Positions 54,489-63,832 of a DNA stretch of 64,000 bases are shown in pieces. Every line of letters starts with the position of its first letter. Within the stretch, counting starts at the first letter, position 1. The notes under the pieces are model-generated. The model searched no databases. It had not been told where the DNA came from and saw only the letters and a list, made by a program, of their open reading frames with translations. The stretch is from Clostridium cuniculi (GTDB taxonomy: Bacteria > Bacillota > Clostridia > Clostridiales > Clostridiaceae), in contig NZ_SMUS01000010.1 in assembly GCF_004353185.1 (NCBI RefSeq), positions 1 to 64,000 on the forward strand. Direction: 5' to 3'. A program made the position numbers and the translations under genes.

Positions 54489-56096
54489 CTATCTTAAATA
54501 ATATTTCTTCAAATATTTTAATGCCATACTAGGCATCTTATTTTCAAATATATATTTCTTTATTAAATTAAAACTTCTACTATGCTGAGGTAATTTTAGC
54601 AAAAAACTTTTTATTTCTAATGGAGTTTTAACTACTATACCTCCAGAATTAATTAAATTTTTAAATAGTATATCATCATCAATCTCTTTATTAATTTTTA
54701 TCTCTTTTTTATTAAAATATATACTAAATTGTGAATAACAAACTCCTTCAATAAATACTTGATCACCAAATTCAATATTATTTATTAAACATGCCTTACT
54801 ATTTTCTAATTTATGTATCTTCACTTGATTATCTTTTTTTCTATGAATAATAATACATTTAAAATTAGTTTCAACTTTTAATTTACCTTCAATAGGCAAG
54901 CTATAATTTTCTCCAAATTCCAATATATTATTATTTATATCTTTAAATAATACTGATATAATAACTTCTTCTATATCATTTTCATACCTACTATAAATTT
55001 TGTTAATCATATAATCATTACCATTATAGCTAATACCTATTTTTTCATCTATATCATTAAAAAAATGGATATAATTTTCTGAATCAATTTTATATCCTAA
55101 TTTATCTAACTTTAAAGAATCATCATGTAATGTCAAAAAAGAATTTTCAATATAACTATTAAATATTAATGATATAGTATCTGTTTCTAAATAATAATAT
55201 TCATCATTATCATTTTGTATTATAGGAGGCCAAATAGTTATAATTTTATTTTTATTCTTAACTAATCTAACATTTAATTCTTTTTTACAAAAATTTTTAA
55301 TATCAATAAATTCTAAGTCATTTTTAGGAATAAATTTTATTTTATACACATTGTATTTAGGAATAAATAAACTATTTCCTATATTCACTTCTCCTATTTT
55401 TTCACACATTATATTATTACTATATTTATCTAAAAAAGAAACTGATTTTGAAATTAAATAATAATACCCATTTATTACTATTTCTTCATTCTTTCTTATA
55501 TACCTTCCACCTAATTCACCATATGTAAATAACCCTATACACTTATTAATACCTTCAATTTCATTTCCCCAATACTTTTTCATAATATTATTGGCAATAG
55601 GAGAACTGTAATTTAAATAATATTTACTTGATATTACATTAATATCCTTATACGTGATTTCATTTTCCAAAAAATTACACTCATTAAAAAAATATTTACT
55701 TAAACATATACCCTTATTATCTCTTATATCAAACGATATATTATGTCTACTTAAAAAATTTAAGTCTTTACTTTTTACTCTACGAAATCCTATCGCTAAT
55801 GTATACATTTGGTCATTTCTCTTAATATATATATTTAATCCATGTTTTTCATATAAAGAACTATATTCACTACCTTGAATTCTAAGTTCACATTTTTTTG
55901 TATCTTCATTTAATTTTGTATGCCTAAAAAAAGATTTATGTTTTTCTTTTCTTACAAAAGATAAATATTCCCCACATTGCGGACAAAAGAATCTCTTATC
56001 TTTTACTGAAACAGTGTTACCTATTTTTTTCTTTATATCCTCGGCTGTCACAATTTTTTCATTTCCTCTAATGTCTACTTCAAATGCCTTATCCAT
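54489..56096 (-). CDS. Large unknown protein with CoiA-like N-terminal zinc motif
   Basis: A 535-residue protein. Residues about 30-65 carry FFCPQCGEYLSFVRKEKHKS then FFRHT, the N-terminal zinc-binding type seen in CoiA-like proteins and competence-related nucleases. The remaining 460 residues are beta-rich with no known fold. First gene of the helicase operon, with AAAGGATAG upstream. A 146-bp gap separates it from the GHKL set; I see no terminator there, so the two sets may be one transcript. Confidence 0.6.
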   Translation of the reverse strand: MDKAFEVDIRGNEKIVTAEDIKKKIGNTVSVKDKRFFCPQCGEYLSFVRKEKHKSFFRHTKLNEDTKKCELRIQGSEYSSLYEKHGLNIYIKRNDQMYTLAIGFRRVKSKDLNFLSRHNISFDIRDNKGICLSKYFFNECNFLENEITYKDINVISSKYYLNYSSPIANNIMKKYWGNEIEGINKCIGLFTYGELGGRYIRKNEEIVINGYYYLISKSVSFLDKYSNNIMCEKIGEVNIGNSLFIPKYNVYKIKFIPKNDLEFIDIKNFCKKELNVRLVKNKNKIITIWPPIIQNDNDEYYYLETDTISLIFNSYIENSFLTLHDDSLKLDKLGYKIDSENYIHFFNDIDEKIGISYNGNDYMINKIYSRYENDIEEVIISVLFKDINNNILEFGENYSLPIEGKLKVETNFKCIIIHRKKDNQVKIHKLENSKACLINNIEFGDQVFIEGVCYSQFSIYFNKKEIKINKEIDDDILFKNLINSGGIVVKTPLEIKSFLLKLPQHSRSFNLIKKYIFENKMPSMALKYLKKYYLR

Positions 56097-56241
56097 TATC
56101 TATCCTTTCAAAAACATTCATAATAATATATTTTTTTATTATTTAAATTATGATTTTACATATTAAAGTCTTAATTAAAGATATAAAATATATACATACT
56201 TTCATCTATTTAATTAATAATTCTACTTCAAAATCTATATT

Positions 56242-57009
56242 CTAACTCATTATCTTTTCTCTTATCTCACCTATATCATAATAATAACTAAGATACTCTA
56301 AAAACGGCTCCTTCAAACTTTCCTTATCAAGCATAGGAGATAAAACTACAGGATAACTCTTATTAAATTCAAATATAACCCTTCTACCAACACGCTCATC
56401 TTTACCAAGATCAGGTCTATTCTTTATCTTAGCTTTCATTACCTTAGCTAAATCTAATTCATCAATAATATCTAAAATATTTAATAAAAACTTCTCATTT
56501 CTAAAAATTTCATATTTAATAATATAATTATATAAGTCAAGATTATCAAAAATCAGCTCATAATATCTTTGTCTTTCATCTTCATTTTCAACATTATCAT
56601 TTACGTACTGTGCAGCTAATACACATTTATAGATATAATTTTGCCAGTCAAAATTCTTAACTACTACAGTATCGAACTCTTTTTTGCCTTCCTTTATCTG
56701 TGGATATTTCTCAAGTAAATATTCTCTTTTATAAACACAAAATAGTGAGTGCCAAAATAACTCATCAAAATGCACATCTCTATCAGTTTTTAAGTAATAT
56801 TTAGATATTACATTTACAGCTTCAATAAATAATTCCTTTTTCTCACTTTCACTACCTCTTCCCATATAAATTGGAAAATCTGGTGCTTCATCTATATAAA
56901 CTACATCTCCTGAAAAATAATCATCATTATTTCTTATTTGATCTTCTAAAAAGTCATTATAAAACTGTTCGCTTTTTTTATATCCATTCTTTAAAAGCCT
57001 AATTTCCAT
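56242..57009 (-). CDS. Unknown partner of the GHKL ATPase (third gene)
   Basis: A 255-residue, mostly helical, acidic protein (FLEDQIRNNDDYFSGDVVYI, IYMGRGSESEKKELF). No family can be assigned with confidence. It overlaps the end of the 56999 gene by 11 bases, so it is coupled with it. No signal peptide or membrane segment. Confidence 0.65.
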   Translation of the reverse strand: MEIRLLKNGYKKSEQFYNDFLEDQIRNNDDYFSGDVVYIDEAPDFPIYMGRGSESEKKELFIEAVNVISKYYLKTDRDVHFDELFWHSLFCVYKREYLLEKYPQIKEGKKEFDTVVVKNFDWQNYIYKCVLAAQYVNDNVENEDERQRYYELIFDNLDLYNYIIKYEIFRNEKFLLNILDIIDELDLAKVMKAKIKNRPDLGKDERVGRRVIFEFNKSYPVVLSPMLDKESLKEPFLEYLSYYYDIGEIREKIMS

Positions 57010-57850
57010 CAGAATATAACCTCCTTACTGCAGCTGTATATTTTTCTAACATCTTATCTGATATAGAGTAGATAACTTCATCAATATTTTCTATATTTAA
57101 TTCACTAATCTTTTTCTTTTTCATAAGATTATATAACTTAAAATCTAACCCATCACTTGGTGGCTCTATTTCATCTAAATCAACTGATTCATAATCCTCA
57201 CTATTATTTACAATAAATCTATATAAAGCCTTTTGTAATCCCATATATACATAAGGATTATTAAATGTACTACTTTGTGGTAGATCTGTAAATTGTAAAG
57301 CTTCATTTTTATAATTTATAATAATTGTTTCACTACCAAGCTCGATTTTTACATCTGACTTTAAGTTTGGATTAACCTTTTTCTCAAATAACTCTAAGGG
57401 CTTGTTATTGCTTCCCTCAAAAACAACACTATTCGAAAAACCTAATATTGAGTTTTTAGGCACATAAATTTCATCTTTAAACTCTTCATAAAAAGAACTT
57501 AAATCATAATTATTTTTAAAGTTAATTTCTTCATTTGACTGTATAAATAATTGAATTGTAGTTCTTTTACTTAATGATATTCTTGATTTTGAAATACTCT
57601 TAGTCTTTTCTCCATATTCAATGTTGAAAAATTTATTATCTTTAGATTGAATAATTAAAACTAAAGTTGCTTGTCCATTTTGCAATAGCTTTTCAATAAA
57701 TGGAGAAGTAATATCATAATTTATTTCAAATATATATTCATTAGTATTTTCTTCTAAATTAATATCTAATATAAAACTACAATTATCATAACTATTAGAT
57801 GTATTTGTTAATATAGGATATGGAAAATTTGCATCTTTCTTGTAAATCAT
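56999..57850 (-). CDS. Unknown partner of the GHKL ATPase (second gene)
   Basis: A 283-residue protein, beta-rich in the first 200 residues (YKKDANFPYPILTN, TLVLIIQSKDNKFFNIEYG) and helical at the end. No family recognised. It begins one base after the GHKL gene stop, with GGAGGTG upstream. The pair likely works with the ATPase in one complex; the role is unknown. Confidence 0.65.
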   Translation of the reverse strand: MIYKKDANFPYPILTNTSNSYDNCSFILDINLEENTNEYIFEINYDITSPFIEKLLQNGQATLVLIIQSKDNKFFNIEYGEKTKSISKSRISLSKRTTIQLFIQSNEEINFKNNYDLSSFYEEFKDEIYVPKNSILGFSNSVVFEGSNNKPLELFEKKVNPNLKSDVKIELGSETIIINYKNEALQFTDLPQSSTFNNPYVYMGLQKALYRFIVNNSEDYESVDLDEIEPPSDGLDFKLYNLMKKKKISELNIENIDEVIYSISDKMLEKYTAAVRRLYSDGN

Positions 57851-57851
57851 A

Positions 57852-59804
57852 TTACACCTCCACGTAGTACATAAATTTTAAAGCTTTATTATAGTTTTCT
57901 TTTAGCTTTAATTCTATTTGTACATTACCTTTAACTACTTTTACATCTTTAATTAAATTATCTTCTATTTTACATTTACGTCCTGTAGCTTTATCTATTA
58001 CATATTCATAATTATCCTTCATATTAAACTCGTTATCATACTCTTGTCCCATTCCATCAATAACTGATAGTGCTATATCACAAAGCTTTACTTTCTTCAT
58101 TTCATCAGTATATGTAAAATCAAATTTTACATATTCTTTATCTCTTATAATTAATCTCTCTACTCTATCAGGATGCACACTATAAGTTGTTAACTTTTCT
58201 GGACTTACTTCATTTACTTCTTGTTCAGTATCATTTTCATCATTTCTTGGTTTCTTTTTTACCTTTTTTAAAGGCTTCTTTTTCTCTTTATTCTTTTTCT
58301 TCTTATCTTTAGGATCTTTTTTCTTTGGAATATCCTGTTCAACCTTAACTACAGTTTTATCTTTATTTCCATTACTTAATTTTACCGTTCCAAGTGAATC
58401 TGCTAACTCTTGCTTAAATTGACTTTCTACATAATATAATACATCCTCAGTATTCATAACCCCATCTGTGGGATTACTCTTTTTAATTTCATCTTCAATG
58501 ATTTTTGCCATTACTTTAGATATATTATTTATAAATCTCTTAGCATTTCTTTGTAATCTTTGATCTTTTATATGCTCAAAAGAAAGTTGTGTATGTGATT
58601 CATTTTCAAGAGATTTTAAAAATGCATCTTCTTTAGTTGAATCTGGTATTAAGACTGCATTAAAAGGTTTGTTTACATTTCCCTTAACCTTTTTATCTTC
58701 AATTTTCATACCTATAGTTCTAATTATGGCTACACGTCCTTTTGGAATAGACTCATCATAATTAAAATATAAATTGAAATTGTATTTCTCTTTTATATCT
58801 TCTATTGTAATTTGCATAGGTTTTTTCTTCATATATGTACTTAAATATAATGGAGTAAATTCTTCTTTCATTTCTGCTACATCTTGAACATAATACTTTT
58901 TATTTTCTATATACTTTTTAATAGTTTTACTGTTTATATTTTTATCATTTACTATAACTTCTAATTTATTTTCAAGTATTGCAATGAAAAAACTATCGCA
59001 TATGCTCTTTATAATATCTACTTCATTATTAAATTGTTCTCTTAAAAATGGTATTATTATTTTTAAACCTCTAGTATCCTTTTTAAATATTTCACTAAAA
59101 GTATTTTCATAAGGATAAAATCTTTCTTCATGATTTTCAATTTTCTTTATATCTGTAAAGTAACCTGTAGAACGATAATACTTATCTTTATACTTATGCT
59201 CTACTAGTTGTACCGTTCCCCCTAAATGTTTATTTCCTTCTTCATCGCAGTTAGCAAAATACATCATATGTAACTCTGAAGCAGCATTAGAAGCTATTTT
59301 TCCTATCCCATGTGATCCACCTCTAGCTTTCTCTAAAGTACTATCTTCTTCCTCTGAATGAACACCTTTGTTATATGCATAAATCCCCCATGTATCTTCA
59401 GGTCTATAGCTTTGTCCATTTTTAGCCCCTCTTAAGCCTTTTGTGTTATAATCCTCAAAGGATATATAATCAACTTCCTCTTGATTCATTTTATTTTGCA
59501 TATGTTCTATCGTCTCTTTAGTATAACTATTATGCCCTACAAGACACTCTATTCTTTCTTTTATATTATCTAATCCTGGTATATCACTTTTATTTACTTT
59601 TCCTGTTTTTATTGTCACTATAACAGGCTTAGTTTCTCCTGGTATTTTCCCATCCAATGAATTTTGTATATTTTCTCTAACAAGACCAGCTATTCCTAAG
59701 TCATAAAATCTTTCTAGTACTTTGTTAAATGTAGATTCTTCTATACCTGGAATAGCTGAAAATTTCCAAAGAGTTTCATTATTCTTCTTAAATATATTTA
59801 TCAT
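57852..59804 (-). CDS. GHKL-type (Bergerat-fold) ATPase
   Basis: A 650-residue protein. The Bergerat nucleotide fold is at the N-terminus: RENIQNSLDG (N box) near residue 44, YISFEDYNTKGLRG (D/G1 region) near 118 and ARGGSHGIGKIASNAA (G2 region) near 158. A Lys-rich, low-complexity linker (KKKDPKDKKKKNKEKKK) near 480-510 is probably a nucleic-acid-binding tail, followed by a C-terminal beta domain. Related to MutL/MORC/Hsp90-type ATPases but not close to any. Leads a three-gene set with the two genes behind it. AAGGAG precedes the start. Confidence 0.78.
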   Translation of the reverse strand: MINIFKKNNETLWKFSAIPGIEESTFNKVLERFYDLGIAGLVRENIQNSLDGKIPGETKPVIVTIKTGKVNKSDIPGLDNIKERIECLVGHNSYTKETIEHMQNKMNQEEVDYISFEDYNTKGLRGAKNGQSYRPEDTWGIYAYNKGVHSEEEDSTLEKARGGSHGIGKIASNAASELHMMYFANCDEEGNKHLGGTVQLVEHKYKDKYYRSTGYFTDIKKIENHEERFYPYENTFSEIFKKDTRGLKIIIPFLREQFNNEVDIIKSICDSFFIAILENKLEVIVNDKNINSKTIKKYIENKKYYVQDVAEMKEEFTPLYLSTYMKKKPMQITIEDIKEKYNFNLYFNYDESIPKGRVAIIRTIGMKIEDKKVKGNVNKPFNAVLIPDSTKEDAFLKSLENESHTQLSFEHIKDQRLQRNAKRFINNISKVMAKIIEDEIKKSNPTDGVMNTEDVLYYVESQFKQELADSLGTVKLSNGNKDKTVVKVEQDIPKKKDPKDKKKKNKEKKKPLKKVKKKPRNDENDTEQEVNEVSPEKLTTYSVHPDRVERLIIRDKEYVKFDFTYTDEMKKVKLCDIALSVIDGMGQEYDNEFNMKDNYEYVIDKATGRKCKIEDNLIKDVKVVKGNVQIELKLKENYNKALKFMYYVEV

Positions 59805-60006
59805 ATTTTTCTCCTTATCTATTCCCCATTCAATGCTTTATAATTATGTATACTATAAATTCAGATAATTTATTTATATTTTTATTATCTTTTATTATAT
59901 AATATTGAGCTTTCTGCTTTTGTCGAATATTGTTATATAAACTCATGTATATTATTGAAATATATCTATTTAATTCCAATAAATTCATTTGTTATTTAAA
60001 ATTATT

Positions 60007-60034
60007 AAAAGCACCTACATTTAAGTAAGTGCTT
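60007..60034 (-). terminator. Terminator of the NERD gene
   Basis: AAGCACCTAC (60009-60018) with GTAAGTGCTT (60025-60034), one mismatch, followed on the minus strand by TTTAATAATTTT. It separates the NERD gene from the GHKL set. Confidence 0.75.
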
Positions 60035-60087
60035 CATACAAAATATTAAAATCCATATTAATTTATGTATTATCCAATAAACACTAA

Positions 60088-60813
60088 TTATTTAATAAAC
60101 CTACACTTAGGAAACCCACTACATCCAATAAACTCACCATGTTTCCCCTGCCTTTTAACAAGAGCCTTACCACATCTAGGACATATATTATTATTAATAT
60201 TATTTTCCCTTTCCCTTAAATTCTTTCTTATACTATGTACATGTTCTTTCCTTGTATCCTTAGAATCAATATTGCTCATAAGTAAATCATAATATATTCT
60301 CTTTACATCATCTTCCGAAATTAACTTATTATTATAACCTCTAATATAACTTACTACATTACTGTCATACATAACTGGTGTTTTAGTATTTACCCTTAAG
60401 GATGCCCTGTTAGTAAAAGCAATTATAGATACAATTAATAAATCTTTCTCTAAATTTAACCTTTCTTTTAATGCAGCTACATGACCATAATTTTGTTTAA
60501 TAGGATTTCTAAATCTTTCACTTCTTTTATAAATAACTTGTTTCCAATTATCATCATACTCATTTCCAAATATCAATCCCTTATAATTTTTAGTTTCAAT
60601 TACAAAAATTCCATAAATAGATATAACAACATGGTCAATTTGAGTAGTTCCTCTATCTGTTCTAATCATTACGTTATTAATTACTTTATATTCATTATTG
60701 TCTAAAGTATTTAACGCCTTTGATACTTTTCTTTCGCCAATACTTCCTTTAATATTTGGGCTTTTAAACTTAACTATTAATACAATAACTACTAATACTA
60801 TTATTAATTCCAC
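60088..60813 (-). CDS. NERD-domain nuclease-related protein with C-terminal topoisomerase-type zinc finger, GTG start
   Basis: A 241-residue protein. An N-terminal hydrophobic segment ([14 protein letters not shown]) anchors it. The NERD domain has [33 protein letters not shown] (active-site-like D, E-x-K) and a tail. A topoisomerase-type zinc finger [20 protein letters not shown] then GFPKCRF closes it. NERD proteins are nuclease-related and often lie in defence-type or stress regions. GTG start with GGAGG. Alone between the island and the GH43 gene. Confidence 0.85.
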   Translation of the reverse strand: MELIIVLVVIVLIVKFKSPNIKGSIGERKVSKALNTLDNNEYKVINNVMIRTDRGTTQIDHVVISIYGIFVIETKNYKGLIFGNEYDDNWKQVIYKRSERFRNPIKQNYGHVAALKERLNLEKDLLIVSIIAFTNRASLRVNTKTPVMYDSNVVSYIRGYNNKLISEDDVKRIYYDLLMSNIDSKDTRKEHVHSIRKNLRERENNINNNICPRCGKALVKRQGKHGEFIGCSGFPKCRFIK

Positions 60814-60911
60814 AGTTATTCCTCCATTTTAAATTATTTTATCTATCAAATAGTATTATAAAGTATTAATATATTTTTATTTGTCGAATTTAGTAGGTAA
60901 CTCTCTGTAAA

Positions 60912-61489
60912 AAAATAAAGGCCCTACAAAACGTAAAGCCTTTATTCTTTATAGTTATTTATAAAAAACTTTCAATATTACTTCTTACCTTTTAATGTAA
61001 CTCCACCAACAGCTGTTACAACTGCTCCAATACATAATGTAAATATTCCACTCATTGCACCTGTTTGTGGTAACTTAGATCCATTGTTGTTTGGTTTTGA
61101 AGTTACAGATTCATCCTTTTTATCAGTATCAGAAGAAGTTCCTCCATTACTTTCATCCTTATCCCCTTCCTTATCTCCATTATCTTCAATAACTCCATCA
61201 TTCTCATCTTCAGTCTTTACTTCACTATTATAAAGACCTTCAACTTCCTTATCAGACAATGCTGTATTGAAAACTGTAATATTATCAAATTTAGCATTTG
61301 ATATATCCATATCTCCCCAAATGTTACCACTTCCAACTCTAACATCTGTCATTAAAGCTAAGAAATTATCCTTAAAACAAACTGATATATCCTTATTATC
61401 TCTACCTACTTCATCTCCATTAACATATACAACAATTCCATCAGGCTTGACAGTATAAGTTACATATTCCCACTTATTGCTTTCTAATG
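60912..61489 (-). repeat. Direct repeat B: matching part of the intact GH43 gene
   Basis: The intact partner of repeat A. It spans the terminator and last third of the GH43 gene and matches 45560-46137 at constant offset 15,352. Confidence 0.9.
60917..60943 (-). terminator. Terminator of the GH43 gene
   Basis: AAAGGCCCTAC (60917-60927) and GTAAAGCCTTT (60933-60943) pair with G-U, followed on the minus strand by ATTTTTTTAC. Confidence 0.8.
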
Positions 61490-63728
61490 GATTAGATATG
61501 CTTGTTACATCTGACCATGCCCCATTAGCATTAATTCTTCCAAATAAATTTGCACTTATTCTTGTAATAGGATAAGTTGGTGTTCCATTTTCCTTTGTCA
61601 TACTAGCTTCAAACAATGCACTATGCTCAAAGTAATTTGGATCATCTTTATCTACATTAACCCACATGCTAACTGTATACCCCTCTTCAGTAACACTTTC
61701 AAAAGTATTATTTGGTAAGGCTAAATAATTAGCTTTTAAAGCACCTTTTTCATTAATTATTTCTAATACATTACCTCTTGTTTCATCTTTAATTACTGTT
61801 GCATAACCTACTAATGTTGCACTTCCATCATTACTTCCACTATTAGCAACTAACTTATCTTCTACATTTTCAAAATCATATTTATAAATTGGTTCTACTC
61901 CAACCTCTACAGCATTTCCCTTAACAATAACTTTAAAATCTTTTGTCCTAGTTACTTCTCCTTTTGTTAAAGTTGCAGTTAAAATAACTTCTGTATTTTC
62001 TTCACCACGTGTAACTTTACCTGTTGAGCTTAATACTTTCTCATTATTAGATTTCCATGTAATTTTAATATCATTTTTACCTTCTGTAGGTAAGTTTATA
62101 TTTACTTTTGTTTGACTTGGTATTACTTTTTCTAAGTTCTTTTCTTCATATTTTACAAGCATTTCATCAGTTAATTCTACCTTGCTTCCCCAAATTGATT
62201 CATTATTATCTCCAATTAATGAAAAAGTCATTGTTTCATTATGCTCTTCTGATTCATCTAATTGCTTAAAGAATACACCCTTATAAGTTACATTATCAAT
62301 TTCCATTGTACAGTAATAATTTCCATTACCTTGTGACCATGTTCCTTCATAATCACCACTTATTGTTCCATCTTCATTTAAAGTTACATTATAAGTAGTT
62401 AGCATTGTACTATAAGTAGTTTCTGCTTCTAATCCATGATTAATAAATTCATAGTCACCTAAAATTTCATCCATTGAATAACCATCTTTTGATATTTCAC
62501 TACCTAAATATTCATAAACAGCTGTTACTGGCCATCCATCTTCATTTAAGAATTGTTGATGTACTCTAACTTCATGAGTTTCATTTGGATTATTAAAACG
62601 AGTATGATAAATAAGATAACGTGATCCATCATCATCAATTAATGCAGAGTTATGTCCACCACATTTATAGCCATTAGAACTAAATTCATTTTCTCCAACT
62701 AAATCTAATGATGAGAATTTATAATTTCCAAATAACTTAATTCCCATATCTGTTTGATCTGGATTTAGCCCTGTGTTAATTGATGAATTTCCTTTGGCAT
62801 CAACATATGGACCTGTAATATCTTTAGATCTAAATAATCTAATTTGATAATTACTAAAACTGTCTGTACCATTTAATCCACAGTAAGATTCATAAAGATA
62901 ATAATAATCAGATTCTTCATCATAAACAATATATGATCCTTCTCCAGTACCTCCATATCCACCAGAAATTAATAATCCTAAATACTCATCACCAACACCT
63001 CTTTCAGTAGGGTAAGTATAACTATAATCTCTAAGGCCTGTTTCATTATCTAACTTCATTAAAAATATACCACCAAACCAAGATCCATAAGACATCCATA
63101 GTTGTCCATCTTCATCATATACTACACATGGATCAATTGCATTTGGTCCATAAGTATAATTCCATCCATCATTTAATAAGTATCTATCTGCAACATCATT
63201 TGTTCCAGTAACTTTAGAAAAATCTGTTTCAGAGGCTTCTTCACTATTAGTAAATCCTGAATAAACTACTGTACCTTCATAAGTGTATGGTCCATTAATA
63301 TCATCTGCAGTTGCCAATGCTATTGATGAGTAATAGTTTTGTCCATTTACACTCATATACATACACCATTTACCCATTGCTTCATTATATATAATATCTG
63401 GAGCCCATAAGTTCCCTTTTGTTTCATAGTCATCACTTCCATGAGATGCCCATTTAACTCCATCCTTAAAAATATATTCATAATCTGTATTTACTGTAGT
63501 AGTATAACTATCCCAATTTCTTAAATCTAAACTTTTAGCATTAGTTAAATGTGTTCCAAAAAGGTAATAATCATCCCCATCTTTTACTATTGATGGATCA
63601 TGTACTGATATACGTTTTGTAAGACTTTCCTCAGCATTTACTATGTTAATGTTAGAAAAACTTACAGTTGAAACTAACATACTTGCTAAAGTAAATGCCA
63701 CCACCCTTTTAATCAATTTTGTTTTCAT
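60978..63728 (-). CDS. Secreted, sortase-anchored GH43 arabinan endo-1,5-alpha-L-arabinanase
   Basis: A 916-residue surface protein. Signal peptide (about 1-32), GH43 five-bladed propeller with SVHDPSIVKDGDDYYLFGTH (Asp about 44), NAIDPCVVYDEDGQLWMSYG (modulating Asp about 200) and GTGEGSYIVYDE (acid Glu). Next come a GH43 C-terminal beta domain, an atrophied Ig-like domain (GKNDIKITWKSNNEKVLS), a LamG/concanavalin module, an acidic linker and a LPQTG anchor with KGKK. A pectin-side-chain arabinan substrate is inferred. AGGGGG precedes the start. A partial copy lies at 45.6-46.2 kb. Confidence 0.9.
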   Translation of the reverse strand: MKTKLIKRVVAFTLASMLVSTVSFSNINIVNAEESLTKRISVHDPSIVKDGDDYYLFGTHLTNAKSLDLRNWDSYTTTVNTDYEYIFKDGVKWASHGSDDYETKGNLWAPDIIYNEAMGKWCMYMSVNGQNYYSSIALATADDINGPYTYEGTVVYSGFTNSEEASETDFSKVTGTNDVADRYLLNDGWNYTYGPNAIDPCVVYDEDGQLWMSYGSWFGGIFLMKLDNETGLRDYSYTYPTERGVGDEYLGLLISGGYGGTGEGSYIVYDEESDYYYLYESYCGLNGTDSFSNYQIRLFRSKDITGPYVDAKGNSSINTGLNPDQTDMGIKLFGNYKFSSLDLVGENEFSSNGYKCGGHNSALIDDDGSRYLIYHTRFNNPNETHEVRVHQQFLNEDGWPVTAVYEYLGSEISKDGYSMDEILGDYEFINHGLEAETTYSTMLTTYNVTLNEDGTISGDYEGTWSQGNGNYYCTMEIDNVTYKGVFFKQLDESEEHNETMTFSLIGDNNESIWGSKVELTDEMLVKYEEKNLEKVIPSQTKVNINLPTEGKNDIKITWKSNNEKVLSSTGKVTRGEENTEVILTATLTKGEVTRTKDFKVIVKGNAVEVGVEPIYKYDFENVEDKLVANSGSNDGSATLVGYATVIKDETRGNVLEIINEKGALKANYLALPNNTFESVTEEGYTVSMWVNVDKDDPNYFEHSALFEASMTKENGTPTYPITRISANLFGRINANGAWSDVTSISNPLESNKWEYVTYTVKPDGIVVYVNGDEVGRDNKDISVCFKDNFLALMTDVRVGSGNIWGDMDISNAKFDNITVFNTALSDKEVEGLYNSEVKTEDENDGVIEDNGDKEGDKDESNGGTSSDTDKKDESVTSKPNNNGSKLPQTGAMSGIFTLCIGAVVTAVGGVTLKGKK

Positions 63729-63818
63729 AAAACTCTTATCCCCCTTATACCTTATCTTACTTTTAATCTTGAAGCCTATCCCCTGATTTTAGAATATATA
63801 TTAATATTAATCCTATTG

Positions 63819-63832
63819 GTAAATGTTTACAA
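63819..63832 (-). promoter_or_regulatory. Candidate cre-like site before the GH43 gene
   Basis: GGTAAATGTTTACA contains the inverted repeat GTAAA/TTTAC. It is close to the site TGTAAATGTTAACA before the GH5 gene. It lies about 90 bp upstream of the start. The rest of 63729-64000 is AT-rich with no gene. Confidence 0.35.

Noticed and set aside
46242-59804. Calling the helicase cluster DISARM or Druantia
   Set aside because: Only the helicase type is shared. No methyltransferase, PLD or DruH-like partner is present in the cluster.
59921-60888. TGTCGAA heptamers (59921, 60882, also 10095 and a variant at 45475) that look like Spo0A boxes upstream of the defence genes
   Set aside because: In this base composition about six such heptamers are expected by chance in 64 kb on both strands, so the match alone is not evidence.
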